Shown piece by piece: positions 1 through 7,919 of a stretch of 64,000 nucleotides of DNA. Position numbers and translations under genes: made by a program. Location of the stretch: positions 50,619 to 114,618 of the forward strand of contig DATLCN010000046.1 of NCBI GenBank assembly GCA_035526335.1, written 5' to 3'. Source of the DNA: GCA-2861595 sp035526335. Lineage in GTDB: Bacteria; Actinomycetota; Acidimicrobiia; Acidimicrobiales; GCA-2861595. The notes under the pieces are model-generated. The model was not told the origin of the DNA, searched no databases, and was given only the letters and a program-made list of their open reading frames with translations. Numbering within the stretch: position 1 is the first letter of the stretch; every line of letters starts with the position of its first letter.

Positions 1-348
1 GCGGTCGAGGACCCGGTTGCTGGCGAGGAGGACCTGGTCCCGGCACGGCACACGCTCGGCGTAGGCGTGGCGCACCTTGGTTATGAACTCCTCCGGGTCG
101 GCGACGCGAGCCAGTGCGGCTTCGAGCGCCACCTCGTCGTCCTTCGTGTCGATCACGGCTTCGGGAAAGCCCCACACCTCGGCGAACCGGCGGTTGGTGG
201 CCACCATCTCGCCGTCGGGCGAAACGACGAGCATGCCATCGGGACTCGCCTCGGCCTGAGCGAGGGCCATGGCGAGCTGGGACCGAACGTCCTCCTGGAG
301 GAGCCGAAGGCTGCTCGACTTGCCCCCTTCGAGGTCGAAGTCGTACAT
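1..348 (-). CDS. PAS-domain protein, partial (C-terminal end outside the window)
   Basis: Reading the minus strand from the ATG at 348 gives at least 115 residues with no stop before the window edge. Residues about 35-70 look like a PAS sensory core: ASPDGMLVVSPDGEMVATN followed by RRFAEVWGFPE. PAS domains bind small ligands or mediate signalling, usually in histidine kinases, cyclic-di-GMP enzymes or PP2C phosphatases; the output domain is cut off, so the class cannot be named. The N-terminal stretch is rich in Gln and Ala and may form a short helix. No Shine-Dalgarno sequence precedes the ATG. The gene diverges from rex across about 100 bp. Confidence 0.7.
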   Translation of the reverse strand, partial: MYDFDLEGGKSSSLRLLQEDVRSQLAMALAQAEASPDGMLVVSPDGEMVATNRRFAEVWGFPEAVIDTKDDEVALEAALARVADPEEFITKVRHAYAERVPCRDQVLLASNRVLDR

Positions 349-414
349 GTACCAGCAAGGGTACAGCGGCTCGCCTGGCGGGGGGTTACGGCGGGTGGAC
401 GGACGCTGGTGCCT

Positions 415-432
415 TTGTGAAGAACTGCACGA
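415..432. promoter_or_regulatory. candidate Rex operator in the rex promoter
   Basis: TTGTGAA (415-421), GAAC spacer, TGCACGA (426-432). The first half matches the Rex consensus TTGTGAA-N4-TTCACAA perfectly; the second half matches at 5 of 7 positions. It ends 5 nt before the -10 box of rex, where a bound repressor would block RNA polymerase. Autoregulation of rex is known in Streptomyces; binding here is inferred. Confidence 0.6.
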
Positions 433-437
433 GCCCG

Positions 438-443
438 TACCAT
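438..443 (+). promoter_or_regulatory. -10 box of rex (leaderless transcript)
   Basis: TACCAT fits the actinobacterial TANNNT -10 pattern and ends 7 nt before the rex ATG, so the transcript probably begins at or next to the A of the start codon. No Shine-Dalgarno sequence precedes the ATG, consistent with leaderless translation. Confidence 0.5.
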
Positions 444-450
444 TGGGTGC

Positions 451-1176
451 ATGGCCGACCGCGCTCCCCGGCGTGTCCCCGAGGCGACGGTGGCCCGCCT
501 TCCCCTCTACCTTCGGAGCCTGCTCGAGGTCGGTGAGTCGAACACCGCCACCATCTCGTCGGAACGGTTGGCGGAGATGGCCGGCGTCAACGCGGCGAAG
601 GTCCGCAAGGACCTCTCGTACCTGGGCTCGTACGGCACGCGCGGGGTCGGCTACGACGCCCAGTACCTGCTGTACCAGATCAGCCGGGAGCTCGGCCTGA
701 CCCAGGACTGGCCGGTGGCGATCGTGGGGCTGGGCAACCTCGGCCGCGCACTGGCCAACTACCGCGGCTTTCTCGCCCGCGGGTTCCACGTGGCGGCGTT
801 GGTCGACTCCGACCCGGCCAAGGTGGGCACCTTCATCGGTGACCTCGAGGTCGGACACGTCGACGAAATGGCGGCGATAGCGGCGATGCACCGGGTGGCC
901 ATCGCCATCATCGCCACCCCGGCCGCCGCCGCTCAGGAGGTCACCGACCTGCTGGTGGACGCCGGTGTCGGTTCCATCCTCAACTTCGCGCCGGTGGTCC
1001 TGAACGTGCCCGCCCACGTCTCGCTCCGCAAGGTGGACCTGTCGATAGAGCTGCAGATCCTGTCCTTCTACCAGCAACGCCAGGCCGGCCTCGTGCCTCT
1101 GGAGGGGCCGCTGGTTGTGCCCGTGGACGGTGAGGTCCACCCTCCGGGGCCCGGTGGGCGGCTGGCACCCATCTGA
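451..1176 (+). CDS. rex: redox-sensing transcriptional repressor Rex
   Basis: A 241-residue protein of normal Rex length. Residues 1-85 form a winged helix-turn-helix containing VNAAKVRKDLSYLGSYGTRG, the typical Rex recognition region. Residues about 88-205 are a Rossmann fold with GLGNLG at 93-98 for NAD(H). Residues about 195-220 carry the domain-swapped C-terminal helix. Rex binds its operators when NADH/NAD+ is low and releases them when NADH accumulates, so it controls respiratory genes. It heads a tetrapyrrole operon, as in Streptomyces (rex-hemACD). Its TGA overlaps the next ATG by one base. A Rex-operator-like palindrome lies in its own promoter. The extra tail after residue 220, rich in Gly and Pro, is not part of the conserved fold. 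Confidence 0.95.
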   Translation: MADRAPRRVPEATVARLPLYLRSLLEVGESNTATISSERLAEMAGVNAAKVRKDLSYLGSYGTRGVGYDAQYLLYQISRELGLTQDWPVAIVGLGNLGRALANYRGFLARGFHVAALVDSDPAKVGTFIGDLEVGHVDEMAAIAAMHRVAIAIIATPAAAAQEVTDLLVDAGVGSILNFAPVVLNVPAHVSLRKVDLSIELQILSFYQQRQAGLVPLEGPLVVPVDGEVHPPGPGGRLAPI

Positions 1177-1805
1177 TGCCGGTGACCGTGCCGATGTACC
1201 CCGTCAATTTGGTCCTGGAGGGGCGCAAATGCCTCGTGGTCGGCGCCGGAGCAGTGGCCGCGCACAAGATCGAGGGCCTCCTCGCCTGTGGCGCCCGCGT
1301 GCACGTGGTGGCCCCCGAGGTGGCCCCGGCGGTGAAGGGGCTGGCCGGCATCACGGTCGAGCGCAGGCCCTACCGGCGTGGTGAGGTGGGCGGTTACCGG
1401 CTGGCCGTGGCCGCCACGGGCGATCCGGCCGTGAACGCCACGGTGCTGGCCGACGGTGAGGATTCAGGCGTGTGGGTCAACGCGGCCGACGACACCGACA
1501 ACTGCTCGTTCACTCTGCCCGCCGTGGTGCGCCGGGGGCCGGTGATGATCGCAGTGTCCACCGGCGGCTACAGCCCGGCCCTGGCGCGATGGCTGAAGGA
1601 GAGGGTGGCGGCACTGGTCGGTCCCGAGTACGAGGTGCTGGCCGAGCTCCTTTCGGCGGAGCGGGATGCGATCCGGGCTTCCGGGCGTTCCACTGAAGGG
1701 CTGAATTGGCAGAGTGCCCTGGAATCAGACATGCTCGATCTCATACGGGCCGGACAGGTCCGAGAAGCCAAGGAGCGCCTTCAGGCGTGTCTGTCGTCGT
1801 CGTAG
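1176..1805 (+). CDS. precorrin-2 dehydrogenase / sirohydrochlorin ferrochelatase (Met8/CysG-N type)
   Basis: This 209-residue cytoplasmic protein should oxidise precorrin-2 to sirohydrochlorin with NAD+, and possibly insert iron to make sirohaem. An N-terminal Rossmann motif VVGAGAVAAHK covers about residues 21-31. The family's catalytic region, NAADDTDNCSF (102-112), carries Asp105/106 where CysG and Met8 have their key Asp. ALARWLKERV after STGGYSPA marks the dimerisation and ferrochelatase part. The methyltransferase half of CysG is absent here but is encoded two genes downstream, fused to HemD, so together they complete a sirohaem branch. The start is the ATG overlapping the rex stop. The last 19 nt overlap hemA. 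Confidence 0.85.
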   Translation: MPVTVPMYPVNLVLEGRKCLVVGAGAVAAHKIEGLLACGARVHVVAPEVAPAVKGLAGITVERRPYRRGEVGGYRLAVAATGDPAVNATVLADGEDSGVWVNAADDTDNCSFTLPAVVRRGPVMIAVSTGGYSPALARWLKERVAALVGPEYEVLAELLSAERDAIRASGRSTEGLNWQSALESDMLDLIRAGQVREAKERLQACLSSS

Positions 1806-3052
1806 GTCTCAACCATCGCACCGTTCCCCTCGAGATCCTCGAGGGGGTGACGGTGAACGAGGTCGCCCTGCCCAAGGCTCTCGCCTCGCTGGGCTCGCGG
1901 GAGAACCTGAGCGAGGTGATCATCCTTTCCACGTGCATGCGCACGGAGGCTTACATCGTGGCCGAGCGCTTCCACACCGCGCTGGCCGAGGTCCGGGATT
2001 TTTTCGCCGACATCAGCTCGATTCCGGCCGAACGGTTCTCCGACCACCTCTACTCGTACTACGAGGACAACGTCGGCGCTCATCTGTTCCGGGTGGCCTC
2101 CGGTCTCGATTCCGCAGTGGTCGGTGAGAGCGAGATCCTGGGGCAGGTGCGCGCCGCCTGGGAGCTGGCCGCGGCCGAGGGGTCCGCCGGCCCGGTCCTG
2201 GGAGCGCTGTTCCGCCACGCCCTGGAGGTGGGAAAGCGGGCCCGGACGGAGACGGCCATCGGCCGGGGTACCACGTCGGTCTCGCAGGCCGCGGTGGAGA
2301 TGGCGGCCCAGCGCCTGGGCACGCTCGAGGGACGGCGGGTCCTGGTGCTCGGCGCCGGGGACATGGGTGAGGGAATGACGGTCGCCCTTGGCGCCTCCCC
2401 CAACGTGGGAGAGCTGACCGTGGCGAACCGCACCTGGGCCAAGGCTGTATCGCTGGCCGAGCGGGCCGGCGGCCGGCCCGTGCCTTTCGCCGACCTGCGG
2501 CCGGCGCTGGAGCAGGCCGACGTGCTCCTCACTTCCACCGGCGCCCCTTCCGTGCTGCTGACCGCGGAGGACCTGGCGCCGGTGATGGCGGCCCGGCCAG
2601 AACGTCCCCTGCTGGTGGTGGACATCGCCGTACCCCGTGACGTGGAGGCGGGAGTGGCCGACCTTCCCGGCGTGACCCTTCTCGACATGGACGATTTGAA
2701 GGCCTTCGCCGAGGCCGGCCTGGCCGGCCGGCGACGCGAGGTGGCGAGCGTGGAGGCCATCGTCGTCGACGAGCTGGAGCGGTACCGGGCCACGTCCACC
2801 GCCCGGCAACTGGCCCCGCTGGTCGTCGCACTGCGCCAGCGCGGCGAGGCGTTGCGGATGGCGGAGCTGGAGCGATCCCGCTCCCGTCTCGGTGACCTGG
2901 ACGAGCGCCAGCGTGAGGCGGTCGACGCCCTCACCAAGGCTCTGTTGGCCAAGCTGCTGCACGAGCCGACCGTGCGCCTGAAGGAGGCCGCCGGAACGCC
3001 GCGTGGCGACCGCCTGGCCGAGGCGCTACGGGCCCTGTTCGATCTGTCGTAG
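1787..3052 (+). CDS. hemA: glutamyl-tRNA reductase
   Basis: HemA makes glutamate-1-semialdehyde from glutamyl-tRNA, the first committed step of C5-pathway haem synthesis. The protein has 421 residues from GTG 1787, chosen because it gives the conserved N-terminus VVVGLNHRTVPLE and lies 11 nt after AAGGAG (1770-1775). The start is inside the preceding gene. Catalytic Cys50 sits in STCMRTEAY; the family normally has STCNRTE, so Met replaces the usual Asn. Substrate-binding GESEILGQV and the NADPH motif VLGAGDMGEGM follow. The C-terminal helical dimerisation domain is intact, ending in LLHEPTVRLKEAA. It overlaps hemC by one base. Confidence 0.95.
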   Translation: MSVVVVGLNHRTVPLEILEGVTVNEVALPKALASLGSRENLSEVIILSTCMRTEAYIVAERFHTALAEVRDFFADISSIPAERFSDHLYSYYEDNVGAHLFRVASGLDSAVVGESEILGQVRAAWELAAAEGSAGPVLGALFRHALEVGKRARTETAIGRGTTSVSQAAVEMAAQRLGTLEGRRVLVLGAGDMGEGMTVALGASPNVGELTVANRTWAKAVSLAERAGGRPVPFADLRPALEQADVLLTSTGAPSVLLTAEDLAPVMAARPERPLLVVDIAVPRDVEAGVADLPGVTLLDMDDLKAFAEAGLAGRRREVASVEAIVVDELERYRATSTARQLAPLVVALRQRGEALRMAELERSRSRLGDLDERQREAVDALTKALLAKLLHEPTVRLKEAAGTPRGDRLAEALRALFDLS

Positions 3053-4002
3053 TGCAGCCACCTTCCACAGGGCTGCACCTGGTGGGTCGGCCCGTGTTGC
3101 GGGCCGCCACGCGCGGGAGCGCGCTCGCCGTCTGGCAGACGGACTTCGTGGCCTCGCTGGTGGCCACGGAGTGTGGAGTCGCCGTGGAGCGGGTCGTCGT
3201 CGAGACCGCCGGCGATCTCCGCCAGGACGCCCACATCTGGGAGATCGGCGGCCGTGGCGTCTTCGTCAAGGAGGTGCAGGCCGCAGTGCTGCAGGGCCGG
3301 GCCGACTTCGCCGTCCATTCGGCCAAGGATCTCCCGTCGTCGGTCACGGCGGGGCTGGTCATCGCCGCGGTGCCCGTACGGGCCGATCCCCGTGACGCGC
3401 TCGTCGGCTCCACTCTCGAGGATCTGCCGACGGGCGGTCTCGTGGCCACGGGGTCCGTGCGCCGGCGGGCGCAGTTGGCGTCGCTGCGCCCGGACCTGAC
3501 TTTCACCGGCCTCCGCGGCAATGTCGGTACTAGGCTGGCCAAGGCTTCCGGTCACGCGGCGATCGTGATGGCCGCCGCCGCTCTCGACCGCCTCGACCAC
3601 GCCGACCGCGCCGCCGAGGTGCTCGACTGCTCCGTGATGGTTCCCCAGGTCGGTCAGGGCGCCCTCGCCGTGGAGGCGCGAGAGGACGATCTCGAGGTGC
3701 TGGAGCTGCTGAGGGCCGTCCAACACGGTCCGTCCCGGGTGGCGGTGGACGCCGAGCGTGCCTATCTGGCCGAGATCGGGGGTGGCTGCGACCTGCCGGT
3801 CGGCGCCTACGCCCGCGTGGGCGGCGACGGCGGCCTGCACATGGATGCGGTGCTCGGCAGCCTGGACGGCCGCATCGTCCTGCGGGTGGCGGGCGAGGCC
3901 GGCGCCGGCGCCGGCGAGGACCTCGGACGGGCTCTCGCCCGGCGCCTCCTCGACGAATGCGGTGGAGCCTGGCTGCTCGACGGACTCCGGTCCCTGGCGT
4001 GA
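3052..4002 (+). CDS. hemC: porphobilinogen deaminase (hydroxymethylbilane synthase)
   Basis: A 316-residue enzyme that polymerises four porphobilinogens into hydroxymethylbilane. The N-terminus RAATRGSALAVWQT, the catalytic Asp93 in VHSAKDLPSS, the Arg-rich TGSVRRRAQL and GLRGNVGTRL stretches, and Cys246 in GGGCDLPVGA, which carries the dipyrromethane cofactor, are all present. Length is normal. The GTG start shares its G with the hemA stop codon, so translation is probably coupled. The enzyme acts in the cytosol between HemB and the HemD half of the next gene. Confidence 0.95.
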   Translation: MQPPSTGLHLVGRPVLRAATRGSALAVWQTDFVASLVATECGVAVERVVVETAGDLRQDAHIWEIGGRGVFVKEVQAAVLQGRADFAVHSAKDLPSSVTAGLVIAAVPVRADPRDALVGSTLEDLPTGGLVATGSVRRRAQLASLRPDLTFTGLRGNVGTRLAKASGHAAIVMAAAALDRLDHADRAAEVLDCSVMVPQVGQGALAVEAREDDLEVLELLRAVQHGPSRVAVDAERAYLAEIGGGCDLPVGAYARVGGDGGLHMDAVLGSLDGRIVLRVAGEAGAGAGEDLGRALARRLLDECGGAWLLDGLRSLA

Positions 4003-4081
4003 CGCCGTCATCCCGCCGGCGTTGGGAGCACAAGTACATGGCGGGCGGTTCCGGCCCTCAGTCAGTTCGGAAGTGGCAGGG

Positions 4082-5554
4082 GTGACCGTCTACCTGGTCG
4101 GCGCCGGCCCGGGTGACCCCGGCCTGCTGACCCTGCGCGGGGCCGAGCTGCTCGGTCGGGCCGACGTCGTGGTCCACGACCGTCTGGCCGAGGCGCAGCT
4201 GCTGGACCTGGCGCCGGCGGCGGCCGAGCGCATCGACGTGGGCAAGCAGCCGGGCCGGCCCGTGGCCCAGGAGTACGTGAACGAGCTGCTGGTGGAGAGG
4301 GGCCTGGCCGGGATGGAGGTGGTCCGTCTGAAGGGCGGCGATCCCTTCGTGTTCGGCCGGGGCGGCGAGGAGGCGCTCGCCCTCCTGGAGGCCGGAGTGC
4401 CTTTCGAAGTGGTGCCGGGAGTGACGTCGGCCGTGGCCGCCCCCGCGTACGCCGGCGTGCCCCTCACCCACCGGGGGCTCTCGACGTCCTTCACCGTCGT
4501 CACCGGCCACAGCCGCCCGCGCAACGAAGGCCTCCAGACCGACCGGGGCCCGAACTGGGAGGCCCTCGCCGCCGCCGGCGGGACCATCGTGGTGCTGATG
4601 GGCGTGTCCGAGCGACCTGAATACGCGGCCAGGCTCCGTGCCGGAGGTCTGCCTGGCACCACCCCGGTGCTCTGTGTGCACTGGGGGACCAGGCCGCAGC
4701 AGCGCAGTGTCCGCACGACGCTCGCCGAACTGCCCGAAGTTGCTCTCGAGCCGCCGGCCACCATCGTGATCGGTGAGGTGGCCGCCTTGGACCTGTCATG
4801 GTTCGAACGCCGCCCGTTGTTCGGTCGCAGGATCGTGGTCACCCGCCCGCCTGATCAGGCGCCGGCACTGGTCCGCGCGTTGCGGGGGAAAGGGGCGGAG
4901 ACAGTGGTGTTGCCGGTTATCGCCATCACAGACCCCGCCGACGGCGGCGCCGACCTGCGGGCGGCCGCGGAGGCCCTCAACGACTACGACTGGGTGGTGT
5001 TCACCTCTGCCAATGCCGTCGAGCGCCTGGTCGCCCTCCTGCCGGACGCCCGGTCCTTCGGCGCCGCCCGCATCGCCGCCATCGGCACGGGTACCGCCGC
5101 CGCCCTGGCCGCGGCACGGCTGGTTCCCGACCTGGTGCCCGACCGGTTCGTGGCCGAATCCCTCCTCGAAGCGTTTTCACCGCCCGCCCATCGAGGTTCC
5201 CGCGTCCTGCTCCCGGCGGCCGCCGCCGCCCGCCAGGTCCTGCCCGAGGGGCTACGGGCACGCGGCTACGACGTGCACGTCGTGGAGGCCTACCGCACCC
5301 AGCCGGGGGACCTGTCGCCGGCGGCGATGGCCGAGGCTGCCGGCGCCGACGCCATCGCCTTCACGTCTTCATCGACGGTCACCGAATACCTCGCCGTCGC
5401 CGGGGCGGACACCGTGCCGCCGGTGGTGGCCTGCATCGGCCCCGTGACCTCGGCCACCGCCCGGGAAAACGGCTTGACGGTCGCCGTCGAGGCCGGCGTC
5501 CACACGGTCCGGGGCCTCGTCGACGCCTTGGAGCAGTACTTCGGAGGATCCTGA
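4082..5554 (+). CDS. fused uroporphyrinogen-III C-methyltransferase and uroporphyrinogen-III synthase
   Basis: A 490-residue two-domain protein. Residues 1-245 are an S-adenosylmethionine uroporphyrinogen-III methyltransferase: VYLVGAGPGDPGLLTLRG at the N-terminus, then RLKGGDPFVFGRGGEE, VVPGVTSAVAAPAYAGVPLTHRG and TIVVLMG. Residues about 255-490 are HemD, which closes hydroxymethylbilane to uroporphyrinogen III (VVFTSANAVERL, AFTSSSTVTEYL). The fusion puts synthesis of the branch-point intermediate and its diversion to sirohaem/cobalamin on one chain, as in several actinobacteria and firmicutes. GTG 4082 starts directly at the conserved N-terminus and follows GGAAG by about 8 nt; GTG 4073, three codons upstream, is possible. 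About 79 nt separate it from hemC. Confidence 0.92.
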   Translation: MTVYLVGAGPGDPGLLTLRGAELLGRADVVVHDRLAEAQLLDLAPAAAERIDVGKQPGRPVAQEYVNELLVERGLAGMEVVRLKGGDPFVFGRGGEEALALLEAGVPFEVVPGVTSAVAAPAYAGVPLTHRGLSTSFTVVTGHSRPRNEGLQTDRGPNWEALAAAGGTIVVLMGVSERPEYAARLRAGGLPGTTPVLCVHWGTRPQQRSVRTTLAELPEVALEPPATIVIGEVAALDLSWFERRPLFGRRIVVTRPPDQAPALVRALRGKGAETVVLPVIAITDPADGGADLRAAAEALNDYDWVVFTSANAVERLVALLPDARSFGAARIAAIGTGTAAALAAARLVPDLVPDRFVAESLLEAFSPPAHRGSRVLLPAAAAARQVLPEGLRARGYDVHVVEAYRTQPGDLSPAAMAEAAGADAIAFTSSSTVTEYLAVAGADTVPPVVACIGPVTSATARENGLTVAVEAGVHTVRGLVDALEQYFGGS

Positions 5555-5631
5555 GCGTCCAGACAAGGCCAACGAAAGCGACGAAAAGACACGCTGTGGT
5601 CGCCCCGACGCCGGTGCAGGGTTTCGGGACG

Positions 5632-5637
5632 TACCCT
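5632..5637 (+). promoter_or_regulatory. -10 box of hemB (leaderless transcript)
   Basis: TACCCT ends 6 nt before ATG 5644 in the 89-nt gap after the HemD fusion. The TANNNT match, the spacing and the absence of a Shine-Dalgarno sequence suggest a separate leaderless promoter for hemB-hemL inside the tetrapyrrole operon. Confidence 0.5.
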
Positions 5638-5643
5638 TGCGGA

Positions 5644-6633
5644 ATGGCCTTTCCCGCCCGCCGGCTGCGCCGTCTGCGGCGCACAGCCGCGCTGCGCCGG
5701 CTGGTGGCGGAGACCCGCCTCGGCGTGGACGACCTCGTCGTGCCGCTCTTCGTCCGCGACGGGATCGACGCTCCCCAACTGATCGCGTCGCTGCCCGGAG
5801 TGGTTCAGCACACGCGCGAATCACTGGTGAAAGAGGTCCGGGAGCTGGCCGGACTGGGACTGCCCGGAGTGCTCCTGTTCGGGGTTCCGGCCGCCGGAAC
5901 CAAGGATCCGACCGGCAGTGGCGCATGGGCGCACGACGGCATCGTGCAGGTGGCGCTCCGGGACCTACGCGACGAGGTGGGTGACGCCGTGGTGGTGATG
6001 GCCGACCTCTGCCTCGATCCCTACACCGAGCACGGGCACTGCGGTGTCCTGGACGACGGGGGCCAGCCGGACAACGACGCCACCCTCGAGCTGTACGCCA
6101 AGGTCGCGCTGGCCCAAGCTGGCGCCGGCGCCGACGTGGTCGCGCCCAGCGGGATGATGGACGGTCAGGTGGCCGCCATCAGAGCCGCGCTGGACGGCAC
6201 GGGCCATGACCAGACGGCGATCCTGGCCTATTCGGCCAAGTACGCCTCTTCCCTCTACGGCCCCTTTCGGGACGCCGTCGACACGGCCATCGCCGGCGGA
6301 GGAGACCGGAGCGCCTATCAGCAGGATCTCCGCAACAGCCGGGAGGCTCTGGCCGAGGCGACCGAGGATGTTCTCGAGGGAGCCGACATGGTCATGGTGA
6401 AGCCCGCTCTGGCCTACCTCGACGTGATCGTCGCCGTGCGGGCTGCGGTCGACGTTCCGGTGGCCGCCTTCCACGTGAGCGGCGAGTACGCCATGATCAA
6501 AGCGGCCGCCGAGCGTGGTTGGGTGGACGGGGCGGCAGTGGCCTTGGAGCACGTCAGCGCCATCAAGCGCGCCGGCGCCGACATCGTCGTCACCTACCTC
6601 GCCCGGGAGCTGGCCGAGTCGCTGAATGCCTGA
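5644..6633 (+). CDS. hemB: delta-aminolevulinic acid dehydratase (porphobilinogen synthase)
   Basis: HemB condenses two aminolevulinates to porphobilinogen. From ATG 5644 the protein is 329 residues. An upstream in-frame GTG (5596) would add 16 residues unlike the family, and the TACCCT box ends 6 nt before 5644. Both Schiff-base lysines are visible, in AYSAKYASS and MVMVKPALAYLD. The metal region reads DLCLDPYTEHGHC: two of the three Cys of the zinc type remain and the middle one is Asp, an intermediate metal-site pattern. PSGMMDGQV and HVSGEYAMI are further signatures. It overlaps hemL by 8 nt. Confidence 0.94.
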   Translation: MAFPARRLRRLRRTAALRRLVAETRLGVDDLVVPLFVRDGIDAPQLIASLPGVVQHTRESLVKEVRELAGLGLPGVLLFGVPAAGTKDPTGSGAWAHDGIVQVALRDLRDEVGDAVVVMADLCLDPYTEHGHCGVLDDGGQPDNDATLELYAKVALAQAGAGADVVAPSGMMDGQVAAIRAALDGTGHDQTAILAYSAKYASSLYGPFRDAVDTAIAGGGDRSAYQQDLRNSREALAEATEDVLEGADMVMVKPALAYLDVIVAVRAAVDVPVAAFHVSGEYAMIKAAAERGWVDGAAVALEHVSAIKRAGADIVVTYLARELAESLNA

Positions 6634-7888
6634 GAACGCCGAGCTCTGGAAGCGGGCCGGCGAGTCGATCCCCGGCGGCGTGAACTCGCCGGTGCGGGCC
6701 TTCGGCAACGTCGGCGGCACCCCGTACTTCGTGCAGAGGGCCGAGGGTGCCTACGTGTGGGACGTGGAGGGTCGGCGCTACCTCGACTACGTGCAGTCGT
6801 ACGGCGCGTCGATTCTCGGCCACGCCCACCCCTCCGTTGTCGACGCCGTACAGCGGGCTGCCCTCGACGGAATGACCTACGGCGCACCGACCGAGCGCGA
6901 GGTCCTGCTGGCCGAGGCCATCCGTGACCGCGTCGAAGGTTGCGAGATGGTGCGCCTCGTTTCGACCGGGACCGAGGCCACGATGACGGCGGTGCGAGTG
7001 GCCCGGGGCTTCACCGGCCGCTTCCGGGTGGTGAAGTTCGCCGGCTGCTACCACGGCCACAGCGACGGGCTTCTCGCCGCCGCCGGCAGCGGCGTGGCCA
7101 CCCTCGGGCTGCCCGGCTCGGCCGGCGTCCCTCCGGAGGCTGTCGCCCAGACGCTGGTCGTGCCCTACAACCAGGTGCCTGTCGTCGATGGCGACGTGGC
7201 CTGCGTGATCGTGGAGCCCGTGGCCGCCAACATGGGCCTGGTCCCACCGGCCCCCGGATTTCTCGAAGGCCTCCGCTCCGCCTGTGACGAGGCCGGCGCG
7301 CTGGTGATCTTCGACGAGGTCATCACCGGCTTCCGGGTCGGGCCCGGGGGCGCCTCGGCGATGGTCGGGGTCCGGCCGGATCTCTGGTGCTTCGGCAAGG
7401 TCGTCGGCGGCGGCCTCCCACTGGCCGCCCTGGCCGGGCGTCGGGAGGTCATGGAGATGCTGGCTCCGCTCGGCCCCGTGTATCAGGCCGGCACCCTGTC
7501 GGGAAACCCGCTGGCCACCGCGGCCGGCCTCGCCGTGCTCGGCCTTCTGGACGCCGCCGCCTACACCATGCTCGCCGGCCGCGCCGCCGAGCTCGCCCGT
7601 CTCCTCACGGACGTCTTCGCCGAAGCCGGCGTGCCCGCCCAATTCCCCGTGTTCGGCACCCTGCTCGGTCTGTTCTTCTCCGAACAACCCGTCACCGACT
7701 ACGACGACGCCGGAGCCGCCTGTGCCAACGGCAAGTACGCCGACTTCTTCCGAGCCATGCTCGACCGTGGCGTGGCCCTCGCCCCCGGCCCCTACGAGGT
7801 CCTGTTCCCGAGCCTGGCCCACAGCCGCGATGACATCGAACGTACCGCCGACGTAGCCCGAGCCGCCCTCGCCGCGCTGCCCGCCTGA
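6626..7888 (+). CDS. hemL: glutamate-1-semialdehyde 2,1-aminomutase
   Basis: A 420-residue PLP enzyme that converts glutamate-1-semialdehyde to 5-aminolevulinate, the step after HemA. The N-terminus IPGGVNSPVRAFGNVGG is diagnostic. FAGCYHGHSDGLL contacts the substrate, IFDEVITGFRVG holds the PLP-ring Asp, and Lys258 in CFGKVVGGGLP is the Schiff-base lysine. YQAGTLSGNPLATAAG completes the aminotransferase class-III signature. It starts inside the end of hemB and is the last gene of the plus-strand tetrapyrrole operon. A GC-rich inverted repeat follows its stop. Confidence 0.95.
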   Translation: MPENAELWKRAGESIPGGVNSPVRAFGNVGGTPYFVQRAEGAYVWDVEGRRYLDYVQSYGASILGHAHPSVVDAVQRAALDGMTYGAPTEREVLLAEAIRDRVEGCEMVRLVSTGTEATMTAVRVARGFTGRFRVVKFAGCYHGHSDGLLAAAGSGVATLGLPGSAGVPPEAVAQTLVVPYNQVPVVDGDVACVIVEPVAANMGLVPPAPGFLEGLRSACDEAGALVIFDEVITGFRVGPGGASAMVGVRPDLWCFGKVVGGGLPLAALAGRREVMEMLAPLGPVYQAGTLSGNPLATAAGLAVLGLLDAAAYTMLAGRAAELARLLTDVFAEAGVPAQFPVFGTLLGLFFSEQPVTDYDDAGAACANGKYADFFRAMLDRGVALAPGPYEVLFPSLAHSRDDIERTADVARAALAALPA

Positions 7889-7907
7889 GGACCCGCTCGG
7901 CGGGCAG
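7877..7907. terminator. inverted repeat between convergent hemL and the flavoprotein gene
   Basis: CTGCCCGCC (7877-7885) and GGCGGGCAG (7899-7907) form a perfect 9-bp stem with a 13-nt loop that includes the hemL stop codon. There is no T-tract, as is common in high-GC genomes. Its position between convergent genes fits a bidirectional terminator. Confidence 0.5.
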
Positions 7908-7919
7908 GGACGACCGGCG

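Noticed and set aside
2080..4011. Long minus-strand open frame (643 codons) opposite hemA and hemC
   Set aside because: Its translation is low-complexity Arg/Ser/Ala-rich sequence with no family motif, while the plus strand encodes complete HemA and HemC. Such antisense frames are expected in GC-rich DNA.
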